A DNA stretch of 64,000 bases from G963666945 sp963666945 (GTDB lineage: Bacteria > Bacteroidota > Bacteroidia > Bacteroidales > Marinifilaceae): NCBI GenBank assembly GCA_963666945.2, contig CAXXRT010000012.1:62001-126000 (forward strand). Reading direction: 5' to 3'. The position numbers and the translations under genes are program-made. The notes below the pieces were generated by a model. That model was not told the origin of the DNA. It ran no database searches and worked only from the letters and a program-made list of their open reading frames with translations. Below, piece by piece: positions 50,246-59,166 of the stretch. The number at the start of each line of letters is the position of its first letter. The stretch's first letter is position 1.

Positions 50246-52474
50246 ATGACAGGTATCTGTATAGGAACAGAGTCATCTCATATTGCGGCACTTGAGTCAC
50301 AGACTGTGTTTTATGAAAGCAGGGGGGGGAATATTCATGGCTATACAAATAACTCATATCCAAATGTATCAGATGTAAACTCATATTTGACTATATCTTA
50401 TTACGATGATTACAATTTCCCGGGAGCAGTAAATTATTCTTTTAATGTATCGGATGCCCTCGATGTAAATAAATCAAATAAGGTAGTTGGCAATATTACA
50501 GCAGAGAAGGTAAAGGTGTTGGGAATATCTTCAAATATTTGGCTGACAACGGTTAGTCATTACAACGATAAAAATGAGATTATCCAGACGGTATCCGATT
50601 TATATCCTTCGGGAACAGAGGTAATATCAACTAAATATGACTTTACGGGTAATATTGTTGAAAACAGGGTTAGACAAAGTGTAAATGGTTTAACTACTGT
50701 GGTACGAAAATATAACAGCTATGATAGTCATGGCAGATTAAAGAAAGTCAGTCAGAAGATAGATGGCGATGCAATAAACAATACAGTAGAGCTTGCAGCC
50801 CTGGAATACGATGAGCTGGGAAGGGTAAAAAATAAGAAAATTCATAATAAAGCAGAAACAATAGGATATACCTATGATATAGGAGGAAGAGTAACTTCTG
50901 TATCTTGTTCAAAATTCCGATATAATTTAGGGTACGATAATACGGGGGGATTACCTTCGGCAAAATCATATTATGGAGGAAATATCTCTTATATGGGCTG
51001 GCAAAATGGAACTGGTGCAAATAGGGCTTATGTATATAATTACGACAGTTTAAATCAATTGAAAAAGGCAGATTTTCTTGAGAAATCCGGCTCTTCATGG
51101 GTGAATTCTTCAAAGTACGATGTGGAAGGACTTGAGTATGACGATAATGGAAACATTGAGGGTTTAGTAAGGAAGAATGGCAGTGGTGGAATCCTGCACA
51201 ATCTTTCTTATGCGTATAGCGGGAATAAGTTGACCAGTGTTAATACAAATGGCTCTAAGTCCTCAGGCTATTTGTATAATGAAAATGGCAATATGACTTT
51301 CGATGGCAGGAAAGGAATAAACATTAGTTATAATATTTTAAATTTGCCTGAGAAAATCAGTAAGGGGAGCCAAAGTATTTTGTATATTTATAGTGCCGCA
51401 GGCGAGAAGCTTGCCATGGAGTTTGGAAGTTCTTTGATATATTACCGTGGAGGATTTATCTATAGTGGCAATAGCCTTGACAGGATAATACATGAGGAAG
51501 GTCTGGTTGTAAAGACAAGTGGTGGCTATAGCTATTACTACGCTCTGAAAGATCACTTGGGAAGTACAAGGGTGCTTTGTAAGGGCAGCGGAACCAGCCT
51601 TATAACCGAGCAAACTACGGAGTATTATCCTTTTGGATTGGCGTATAGCTATAATTCAGTGGATAAGAATGCATACTTGTTCAGTGGCAAGGAATACCAG
51701 AATGAGGTGATTGGTGGCACAAAGCTTGAGCTTTATGACTTTGGTAGCAGGTTCTATGATACCGAAATTGGAAGATGGTCTGCAGTTGATCCAGCATTGC
51801 AGCTGGTTAGTCCTTATGGGTATTGTGGAAATAATCCAATGATATATGTGGATCCTGATGGAGAATGGTTTTTTACTTTTATATTACCAGTAGCCGGTCC
51901 ATTTATTGATGCATTTTTATGGTCTGCAACAATTGATTATGCCACCCAGGTAGCAACTAACTATATAAATAAACAGCAGGGTGAAGGTTTCTCAGATTGG
52001 GCTTTTAAAAATGTTGATTTTCTGGATGTAGGTATCTCTGGAGTCACTAGTGTCGCTACCATGGGAATGGATAAGCTATATAAAGCGGGGAAAATTGGAA
52101 AAACTTTATTTAATTCAGCTAGTTTAGCTATTGATTTTGGTATGCCTGCCATTTCTTCGAAGTTTGATTTAAGGCCCAAATATCACGGTATTACTAGTAA
52201 TAAAAACCAAGAATTTATGACTAATTATATATTCTCTGTTGGAAAACAAAAGACCGCAACATCTGGAACTAAAAAAATTATTAAGCGATGGTATAAAGAT
52301 ACACCCTGGATTTTGAGTAAAAATCCAGTAAGAAAATATCTTACTGAATTTGCTTCTGATCTTCCTGCTATATTTATTTTTGATGGATGGAAAAATAAAT
52401 ATGAGAATAGTTTAATACCTAAGGAAGCAAATTTAAAACCTATTATAATTCCACTTGCGACAGAAGAAAATTAG
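50246..52474 (+). CDS. Orphan RHS cassette B: core plus unknown tip
   Basis: 742 residues from the first ATG; homology to the full gene already begins at 50151 without a start. It lacks the signal peptide and all N-terminal domains, so it may be silent. The core ends in the class GNNPMIYVDPDGEW at about residue 540. The tip (about 200 residues: FFTFILPVAGPFIDAFLWSA, then GMDKLYKAGKIGKTLF and RKYLTEFASDLPAIFIFDGW) has an initial hydrophobic segment. I do not recognise its activity. A small gene with a membrane anchor follows. Confidence 0.75.
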   Translation: MTGICIGTESSHIAALESQTVFYESRGGNIHGYTNNSYPNVSDVNSYLTISYYDDYNFPGAVNYSFNVSDALDVNKSNKVVGNITAEKVKVLGISSNIWLTTVSHYNDKNEIIQTVSDLYPSGTEVISTKYDFTGNIVENRVRQSVNGLTTVVRKYNSYDSHGRLKKVSQKIDGDAINNTVELAALEYDELGRVKNKKIHNKAETIGYTYDIGGRVTSVSCSKFRYNLGYDNTGGLPSAKSYYGGNISYMGWQNGTGANRAYVYNYDSLNQLKKADFLEKSGSSWVNSSKYDVEGLEYDDNGNIEGLVRKNGSGGILHNLSYAYSGNKLTSVNTNGSKSSGYLYNENGNMTFDGRKGINISYNILNLPEKISKGSQSILYIYSAAGEKLAMEFGSSLIYYRGGFIYSGNSLDRIIHEEGLVVKTSGGYSYYYALKDHLGSTRVLCKGSGTSLITEQTTEYYPFGLAYSYNSVDKNAYLFSGKEYQNEVIGGTKLELYDFGSRFYDTEIGRWSAVDPALQLVSPYGYCGNNPMIYVDPDGEWFFTFILPVAGPFIDAFLWSATIDYATQVATNYINKQQGEGFSDWAFKNVDFLDVGISGVTSVATMGMDKLYKAGKIGKTLFNSASLAIDFGMPAISSKFDLRPKYHGITSNKNQEFMTNYIFSVGKQKTATSGTKKIIKRWYKDTPWILSKNPVRKYLTEFASDLPAIFIFDGWKNKYENSLIPKEANLKPIIIPLATEEN

Positions 52475-52532
52475 CTTTATTATATTAAATAATAAGAAAT
52501 ACATATTATTTGAAAATTAAATTTTGTAAGTA

Positions 52533-52955
52533 ATGTTGACTCGTAAACAAAAGATAAAGAAATCAATTCCTGGCATTATTGTAGGTACAATAATGATTAG
52601 TATAATGGTATGGGGAATTAGTGGAGAAATAGAATGTAAACAATTATTGAAAAAGGATAATTGCATTCAGCAAATGGTTTTTTGTAAGTACTCAAAAAAA
52701 CGTCTTGAAGGATCTGGATTAAAAGTAGCAACTGGGTTTATTAGTCCTAGAGATACATCTTTATATTTTCTCACAGGACTATTCATTAAGCCAATTCCTA
52801 AAGGCCTCCCGATAATTGTTAGATATTCACCAGAATCAGAAAAATGTTATGATTTTTTATGGGATTCTATTGTTGAATATGTTGGATATAAAATACGATA
52901 TTTAAAATTAGAGGGTGGAAGGATGGATTATGAGTTATCAAAGAATGAAAAATAG
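52533..52955 (+). CDS. Membrane-anchored putative immunity protein for tip B
   Basis: 140 residues. N-terminal basic stretch and one membrane helix (IPGIIVGTIMISIMVWGISG; about 11-30), then an extracytoplasmic-looking domain with GFISPRDTSLYFLTGLFIKP. It lies 58 bases after tip B. Function inferred from position only. Confidence 0.5.
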   Translation: MLTRKQKIKKSIPGIIVGTIMISIMVWGISGEIECKQLLKKDNCIQQMVFCKYSKKRLEGSGLKVATGFISPRDTSLYFLTGLFIKPIPKGLPIIVRYSPESEKCYDFLWDSIVEYVGYKIRYLKLEGGRMDYELSKNEK

Positions 52956-52961
52956 AATTTA

Positions 52962-53150
52962 GAATATCTTCAAGCCTGTTAGTAGGGTAATCTGATATGA
53001 TTTCAAGAACATCCTTAAGCCAAACATAAGGTTCTACATTATTCATTTTACATGTACCAAAGAATTAATATGCCATGGCAGCATATTGTGCTACCTGATG
53101 TAATCCGGCAAACATGTAATTTTACGACTTAGTGCCACTGGTCTAATATG
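52962..53150 (-). pseudogene. IS66-family transposase (TnpC) C-terminal remnant
   Basis: On the minus strand the pieces IRPVALSRK, NYMFAGLHQVAQYAAMAY, stop, FFGTCKMNNVEPYVWLKDVL and EIISDYPTNRLEDILN appear. They match the IS66 pattern IRP(V/L)ALGRKNYLFAGS...AA.(I/M).S.F.(T)CK..N..P..WL..VL. One A is missing between SRK and NY (frameshift), and a TAA replaces a residue before FFGTCK. No N-terminal half or IS ends were seen. A relic located exactly between tip B's immunity gene and RHS copy C. Confidence 0.75.
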
Positions 53151-53296
53151 TAATAGTCAGGACATCATCTGACTATTACACTTTAGGTCACACAGTATGT
53201 ACAGATAATTATGTTGATTCATCAAATAAGATAAAGAAGTTCATTATTGGAGACCAAAGTATTACTTGTACTTCAAAATACACCCCAGGTAAATTA

Positions 53297-56104
53297 ATGG
53301 TTAAGAAAGTAATTGACAGGGATGATAAGGAAAGTTTTGAGTATATAGATGCTAACGGGAAGTTAATAGCCAAGGAGGCAAAAATAAGTGATACGAAAAG
53401 TTTTTTTACTTACTATGTGTACGATGTTTTTGGCCTTTTGAGGTATATCATTCCTCCTAAATTAGAAAAAGATTTAGTTGTGGGAGGAACTTATAACTAT
53501 GCCAATATAAAGAGTTTATGCTATTACAACGAATATGATAAATATCACAGGTTAACTAAGCAATATTTGCCTGGAGTTAATAGACCATTAATAAAACTAT
53601 ACGATAAAAAAGGGCGGGCAGTATTAATTCAGGATGGTGAGCTTAAAAATGAGGATAAATGGATATTTACTAAATACGATATTTTTAACAGGGCTGTAAT
53701 GACAGGTATCTGTATAGGAACAGAGTCATCTCATATTGCGGCACTTGAGTCACAGACTGTGTTTTATGAAAGCAGGGGGGGAAATATTCATGGCTATACA
53801 AATAACTCATATCCAAATGTATCAGATGTAAACTCATATTTGACTATATCTTATTACGATGATTACAATTTCCCGGGAGCAGTAAATTATTCTTTTAATG
53901 TATCGGATGCCCTCGATGTAAATAAATCAAATAAGGTAGTTGGCAATATTACAGCAGAGAAGGTAAAGGTGTTGGGAATATCTTCAAATATTTGGCTGAC
54001 AACGGTTAGTCATTACAACGATAAAAATGAGATTATCCAGACGGTATCCGATTTATATCCTTCGGGAACAGAAGTAATATCAACTAAATATGACTTTACG
54101 GGTAATATTGTTGAAAACAGGGTTAGACAAAGTGTAAATGGTTTAACTACTGTGGTACGAAAATATAACAGCTATGATAGTCATGGCAGATTAAAGAAAG
54201 TCAGTCAGAAGATAGATGGCGATGCAATAAACAATACAGTAGAGCTTGCAGCCCTGGAATACGATGAGCTGGGAAGGGTAAAAAATAAGAAGATTCATAA
54301 TAAGGCTGAGACCATAGGATATACCTATGATATAGGAGGAAGAGTAACTTCTGTATCTTGTTCAAAATTCCGATATAATTTAGGGTACGATAATACGGGG
54401 GGATTACCTTCGGCAAAATCATATTATGGAGGAAATATCTCTTATATGGGCTGGCAAAATGGAACTGGTGCAAATAGGGCTTATGTATATAATTACGACA
54501 GTTTAAATCAATTGAAAAAGGCAGATTTTCTTGAGAAATCCGGCTCTTCATGGGTGAATTCTTCAAAGTACGATGTGGAAGGACTTGAGTATGACGATAA
54601 TGGAAACATTGAGGGTTTAGTAAGGAAGAATGGCAGTGGTGGAATCCTGCACAATCTTTCTTATGCGTATAGCGGGAATAAGTTGACCAGTGTTAATACA
54701 AATGGCTCTAAGTCCTCAGGCTATTTGTATAATGAAAATGGCAATATGACTTTCGATGGGAGGAAAGAAATAAACATTAGTTATAATATCTTAAATTTGC
54801 CTGAGAAAATCAGTAAGGGGAGCCAAAGTATTTTGTATATTTATAGTGCAGCAGGCGAGAAGCTTGCCATGGAGTTTGGAAGTTCTTTGATATATTACCG
54901 GGGAGGATTTGTCTATAGCGGCAATAGCCTTGACAGGATAATACATGAAGAAGGCTCGGTTATAAAAACCAGTGGAGGCTATAACTATTACTACGCTCTG
55001 AAAGATCATCTTGGAAGTACAAGAGTCCTTTGTAAAGGCAGCGGAACCAGCCTTATAACAGAGCAAACTACTGAGTATTATCCGTTTGGACTGGCATATA
55101 GCTATAATTCAGTAGATAAGAATGCATATTTGTTCAGCGGAAAGGAATACCAAAATGAGGTTATTGACGGCACAAAGCTTGAGCTTTATGACTTTGGTAG
55201 CAGGTTCTATGATACCGAAATAGGAAGATGGTCTGCAGTAGATCCGGCCTTGCAGTTGGTTAGTCCTTATGGGTATTGTGGAAATAATCCAATGATATAT
55301 GTAGATCCTGATGGAGAATGGTTCTGGTTAATTCCAGTTGCAATAGCAGGTACTATTAACGTGATTGATAACTGGGACAATATTGAAGCTGCATGGAATG
55401 AGAACGGATGGAAAGGTGTAGGTAAAGGGTTAGGGTATTTTGCTGTTGGAGGCGGTAAGGCTGCAGCCACCTATTTTGGAGGTCCATTGGGTATGATAGC
55501 AAGTTCTTATGCTGGCGATATGACCAACAGTCTATTAACCGATGGCACCCTGAATAATTTTGATGCAGGGGTAACTACACAAGGTCTCTTTGTTAATTTA
55601 GCTGTTGGGCAATTGGGTTTGGGCAATACGGTTGGAAATGCAGAGACAAAAAACATTGGTAATGAGTTTTTGAAAAATGCAACAAAGCAAGTAATTGGAC
55701 AGAATATTGATGGGCTAATATCAAGTGTAGGGCAAAGGACGTGGCAATATGGATTAGAAGATGGTTTAAAAGTTGCATGGGATGACTATACCAAACGAGG
55801 AGGTTGGGCTAAATCAACCGTTTCTGGTTTAGGGCAAGGAGTGATGGATAACTATGATTTTAGAACAATTGCACGAAATGAAAACCAAGAGGCAATGAAA
55901 GAGTATCACTCTAAGAATAAAAGTCTAAAAGGTTTTGAATATACATTGCAACCTGATACATGGATGGAAGGTTTGTATCACTCTCAAATGAAATACAACA
56001 TGAAACTGAATCTTAATGTATATAAGCCCAATAGGCAATTCTTTAACTATACTCTTCCTAGATGGTATTACCCGAATTTATATCCAGGTTATAATGGTAG
56101 ATAA
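53297..56104 (+). CDS. Orphan RHS cassette C: longest core plus unknown tip
   Basis: 935 residues from the ATG within MVKKVIDRDDKESFEYIDAN. Homology to the full gene starts at 53185, preceded by the IS66 relic. It is the longest truncated copy (about 2.1 kb of core). The core ends in GNNPMIYVDPDGEW, the same class as copy B. The tip (about 260 residues) begins FWLIPVAIAGTINVIDNWDN and contains IEAAWNENGWKGVGKGLGYF, a pre-toxin pattern also seen in tip F (IDNWDN/VDNLWDGLGYFV). The end is rich in Tyr/Asn/Pro (YTLPRWYYPNLYPGYNGR). The activity is not recognised. Confidence 0.75.
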   Translation: MVKKVIDRDDKESFEYIDANGKLIAKEAKISDTKSFFTYYVYDVFGLLRYIIPPKLEKDLVVGGTYNYANIKSLCYYNEYDKYHRLTKQYLPGVNRPLIKLYDKKGRAVLIQDGELKNEDKWIFTKYDIFNRAVMTGICIGTESSHIAALESQTVFYESRGGNIHGYTNNSYPNVSDVNSYLTISYYDDYNFPGAVNYSFNVSDALDVNKSNKVVGNITAEKVKVLGISSNIWLTTVSHYNDKNEIIQTVSDLYPSGTEVISTKYDFTGNIVENRVRQSVNGLTTVVRKYNSYDSHGRLKKVSQKIDGDAINNTVELAALEYDELGRVKNKKIHNKAETIGYTYDIGGRVTSVSCSKFRYNLGYDNTGGLPSAKSYYGGNISYMGWQNGTGANRAYVYNYDSLNQLKKADFLEKSGSSWVNSSKYDVEGLEYDDNGNIEGLVRKNGSGGILHNLSYAYSGNKLTSVNTNGSKSSGYLYNENGNMTFDGRKEINISYNILNLPEKISKGSQSILYIYSAAGEKLAMEFGSSLIYYRGGFVYSGNSLDRIIHEEGSVIKTSGGYNYYYALKDHLGSTRVLCKGSGTSLITEQTTEYYPFGLAYSYNSVDKNAYLFSGKEYQNEVIDGTKLELYDFGSRFYDTEIGRWSAVDPALQLVSPYGYCGNNPMIYVDPDGEWFWLIPVAIAGTINVIDNWDNIEAAWNENGWKGVGKGLGYFAVGGGKAAATYFGGPLGMIASSYAGDMTNSLLTDGTLNNFDAGVTTQGLFVNLAVGQLGLGNTVGNAETKNIGNEFLKNATKQVIGQNIDGLISSVGQRTWQYGLEDGLKVAWDDYTKRGGWAKSTVSGLGQGVMDNYDFRTIARNENQEAMKEYHSKNKSLKGFEYTLQPDTWMEGLYHSQMKYNMKLNLNVYKPNRQFFNYTLPRWYYPNLYPGYNGR

Positions 56105-56116
56105 ATAATAATTGAA

Positions 56117-56545
56117 ATGAATAAAACAACATTAATAATAATTATCATTTTTGTCATAGGAGGCATTGTGTTTGTTCAGTTTGGCAAAAAAGGGAAAGCC
56201 AGTCAAAGGGCTTTATTGAACAAGAATGGCATCCTTGGGATTGGCGTATTTGAAGGTCGCGTAAGCTCAAATGGCAGAACCTACTCAATTTCTTTTAGCT
56301 ATGTTGTCGAAGGTGAGAAGTTAAAAAATGGGGATACTGATTGTCCATTGGACTCCCCAAAAGCAGCTGATGCTTTTGCAGATAAAAAGAAAGCTAAAAG
56401 ATTAGACAAGTTTTTAGTCCTGTATAATGAAGTAAACCCCAAAGAATCAATTATCAGGTTGGATTATCCTGTTAAAGACAGCATCGATTTTAAACTGTAT
56501 GTAAAGGAGTTTAAGCAGATGCGGAAAGAGAAAGCTAAAGAATAA
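56117..56545 (+). CDS. Membrane-anchored putative immunity protein for tip C
   Basis: 142 residues. N-terminal membrane helix (TLIIIIIFVIGGIVFVQFG; residues 4-22), then a soluble domain with GIGVFEGRVSSNGRTYSISF. It starts 12 bases after the tip C stop. Like the partner of tip B it is anchored by its N-terminus. Terminated by the hairpin at 56552. Confidence 0.5.
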   Translation: MNKTTLIIIIIFVIGGIVFVQFGKKGKASQRALLNKNGILGIGVFEGRVSSNGRTYSISFSYVVEGEKLKNGDTDCPLDSPKAADAFADKKKAKRLDKFLVLYNEVNPKESIIRLDYPVKDSIDFKLYVKEFKQMRKEKAKE

Positions 56546-56551
56546 AATAAT

Positions 56552-56574
56552 AAAGCCCGGCAAGTCCGGGCTTT
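56552..56574 (+). terminator. Terminator after cassette C
   Basis: Perfect 9-bp GC-rich stem AAAGCCCGG/CCGGGCTTT with a 5-nt loop. The sequence continues gcttta. Confidence 0.75.
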
Positions 56575-56620
56575 GCTTTATAATGTCTAGTACATTGAGA
56601 CTTATTTGTCATGACAATAT

Positions 56621-57787
56621 ATGTTTGTACAAATGATTCTTGTCCAAATAGTCCTGATGTTAATTCTTATTAAAAGATTACTTACATATGCGTATAGTGG
56701 GAATAAGTTGACCAGTGTTAATACAAATGGCTCTCAGTCGTCATGCTATTTGTATAACGAAAATGGCAATATGACTTTCGATGGCAGGAAAGGAATAAAC
56801 ATTAGTTATAATATCTTAAATTTGCCTGAGAAAATCAGTAAGGGGAGCCAAAGTATTTTGTATATTTATAGTGCCGCAGGCGAGAAGCTTGCCATGGAGT
56901 TTGGAAGTTCTTTGATATATTACCGGGGAGGATTTATCTATAGCGGCAATAGCCTTGACAGGATAATACATGAAGAAGGCTCGGTTATAAAATCCAGTGG
57001 AGGCTATAACTACTACTACGCCCTGAAAGATCACTTGGGAAGTACAAGAGTCCTTTGTAAAGGCAGCGGAACCAGCCTTATAACCGAGCAAACTACCGAG
57101 TATTATCCGTTTGGACTGGCATATAGCTATAATTCAGTAGATAAGAATCCATATCTTTTCAGTGGCAAGGAATACCAGAATGAAGTGATTGATGGCACAA
57201 AGCTTGAACTTTATGACTTTGGTAGCAGGTTCTATGATACCGAAATTGGAAGGTGGTCTGCAGTGGATCCGGCCTTGCAGCTGGTTAGTCCTTATGGGCA
57301 TTGCATGAATAACCCTGTTTGTTGTGTTGACCCGGATGGTGAGTTTGTACATATAATAATTGGAGCAGCTACAGGAGGTGCTGCTTTTATGGGTGCTGGA
57401 GGTGCTGCAGGTGGAGTTGGTGGATTTGCTGCTGGTTTTGCAGGAGGTGCAGTTGGAGCAGTTTTTTCCATGCCTGTTCAAAATTTGGGTAATGCAGTAT
57501 ACTTTGGAGATCCTTTAATGACAGCAGAACAATATGGATTAGGTATTTTAGCTGGAGGGGCTCTTGGAGGTGTAATTAATGGAGGTTTAGCAAGACTTAA
57601 TGGTAGGTCATTCTTTACAGGAGAAGTTGAATCACCCAATGTTATGCGTCAATCTATTGCAATTAAGATGGAAAAACCAAAGATAAAATTGCATAATGAT
57701 GGTAAATCTGAGCTTAAGCCTTTTGCTGATAATAATAGATATTCAGTATATACAAAGAAGGGGGAATTGCCTTTTGCTGCCCCATAA
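56621..57787 (+). CDS. Orphan RHS cassette D, tip interrupted by a stop
   Basis: 388 residues. The first 22 codons are not RHS in this frame; the real core match starts at 56687 (YAYSGNKLTSVNTNGSQSS). The core ends YGHCMNNPVCCVDPDGEF. The tip starts at 57344: a very glycine/alanine-rich segment (GAATGGAAFMGAGGAAGGVG), then KPKIKLHNDGKSELKPFADN, ending at TAA 57785-57787. The same frame is open beyond this stop to 58045 and encodes the actual C-terminal domain. A single nonsense change (or one base error) separates the two. Confidence 0.7.
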   Translation: MFVQMILVQIVLMLILIKRLLTYAYSGNKLTSVNTNGSQSSCYLYNENGNMTFDGRKGINISYNILNLPEKISKGSQSILYIYSAAGEKLAMEFGSSLIYYRGGFIYSGNSLDRIIHEEGSVIKSSGGYNYYYALKDHLGSTRVLCKGSGTSLITEQTTEYYPFGLAYSYNSVDKNPYLFSGKEYQNEVIDGTKLELYDFGSRFYDTEIGRWSAVDPALQLVSPYGHCMNNPVCCVDPDGEFVHIIIGAATGGAAFMGAGGAAGGVGGFAAGFAGGAVGAVFSMPVQNLGNAVYFGDPLMTAEQYGLGILAGGALGGVINGGLARLNGRSFFTGEVESPNVMRQSIAIKMEKPKIKLHNDGKSELKPFADNNRYSVYTKKGELPFAAP

Positions 57788-58045
57788 AATAAAAATATTA
57801 ATTTTGTTAGGCCAGAAATTAAAGGCTATCATTCATCACTGTCTGGGGAAACTGACTTATATCAAAATTTTCCAACTGCTTTAGACAAAACTATTGTTGA
57901 GGGAGGGGCGTGGGCGCAAAGGCTAAAAGATGCTGCAAATTGGTTTGAAGCACCTGGTATGATTAATGGTACTCGTGGATTTTACCAGATCGGAATAAAT
58001 GATAATGGAGTAATATTTCATAGAACTTTTATTCCTTTGAAATAA
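57788..58045 (+). pseudogene. C-terminal toxin domain of tip D beyond the stop
   Basis: In frame with 56621-57787 after the TAA. 85 codons encode NKNINFVRPEIKGYHSSLSG, then ETDLYQNFPTALDKTIVEGG, AWAQRLKDAANWFEAPGMIN, GTRGFYQIGINDNGVIFHRT and FIPLK before the TAA 58043-58045. The protein-like composition and its relative at 49968-50150 show that this is real coding sequence. Family not recognised. It begins with no start codon, so it can be made only by readthrough or after repair of the stop. Confidence 0.7.
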
Positions 58046-58058
58046 AAATATAAGAATT

Positions 58059-58463
58059 ATGGATTTAGTTTTAAATGATAAGTTTAATACCAAAGTAATT
58101 ACATTTACGGAGATAAGGTTTGATATAGACGATGTTTTAGAACGTGTATTATTTAAACTTTTTGTTGATTTTGATGTATTTAACGTTGAATTAACAACAG
58201 AAGCTGAGCTTAGTGATTTTTTAAGTTTAAAGGAGGGGTTACTAAATATATATAGTAATAAAATGAAAACATATATTTTTAATCCTATTGGAGACTTGCT
58301 ATTTATGAAGTTTGACTTAGAAGAAACCGGAAATATAAATATTGAGGTTGTTATTAATAATATAACTTTTTCTGGTAGGTTAAATTTTCAATTCAGTATG
58401 GATCAATCGTTTTTACCTGAAATTGATGAAAGTTTAGAATGTATTTTATCTAACGTATACTAG
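58059..58463 (+). CDS. Cytosolic putative immunity protein for tip D
   Basis: 134 residues, acidic, no signal peptide or membrane helix (starts MDLVLNDKFNTKVITFTEIR; contains VLERVLFKLFVDFDVFNVEL). It starts 13 bases after the end of tip D. Unknown family; role inferred from position. Confidence 0.5.
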   Translation: MDLVLNDKFNTKVITFTEIRFDIDDVLERVLFKLFVDFDVFNVELTTEAELSDFLSLKEGLLNIYSNKMKTYIFNPIGDLLFMKFDLEETGNINIEVVINNITFSGRLNFQFSMDQSFLPEIDESLECILSNVY

Positions 58464-58521
58464 ATAGTGTCTCTTTTTTTAATAAGTTGACATAGCTATT
58501 TATATAAATACCTGAACTATT

Positions 58522-59157
58522 GCAATAAACAATACCGTAGAGCTGGCAGCCCTGGAATACGATGAGCTGGGAAGGGTAAAAAATAAGAAAATTCATAATA
58601 AGGCTGAGACCATAGGATATATCTATGATATAGGAGGAAGAGTAACTTCTGTATCTTGTTCAAAATTCCGATATAATTTAGGGTACGATAATACGGGGGG
58701 ATTACCTTCAGCAAAATCATATTATGGAGGAAATATCTCTTATATGGGCTGGCAAAATGGCACTGGTACAAATAGGGCTTATGTATATAATTACGACAGT
58801 TTAAATCAATTGAAAAAGGCAGATTTTCTTGAGAAATCCGGCTCTTCATGGGTGAATTCTTCAAAGTACGATGTGGAAGGACTTGAGTATGACGATAATG
58901 GAAACATTGAGGGTTTAGTAAGGAAGAATGGCAGTGGTGGAATCCTGCACAATCTTTCTTATGCGTATAGCGGGAATAAGTTGACCAGTGTTAATACAAA
59001 TGGCTCTAAGTCGTCAGGCTATTTGTATAACGAAAATGGCAATATGACTTTCGATGGCAGGAAAGGAATAAACATTAGTTATAATATTTTAAATTTGCCT
59101 GAGAAAATCAGTAAGGGGAGCCAAAGTATTTCGTATATTTATAGTGCTGCAGACTAG
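58522..59157 (+). pseudogene. Orphan RHS cassette E, core part ending at a nonsense codon
   Basis: Core homology from 58522 (equivalent to A 47069); the first usable ATG is at 58744. It ends at TAG 59155-59157 in SAAD-stop. The other copies read SAAGEKLA or SAGGEKLA here: gcaGGCGAGaag became gcaGACTAGaag. The frame continues unchanged in 59167-60513, so this is one cassette split by a point change. Confidence 0.75.
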
Positions 59158-59166
59158 AAGCTTGCC

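Noticed and set aside
47045..58864. Antisense frames of about 121 and 91 codons that recur in each RHS copy
   Set aside because: They recur only because the RHS core DNA is repeated; their composition mirrors the sense strand and no own start signals are seen.
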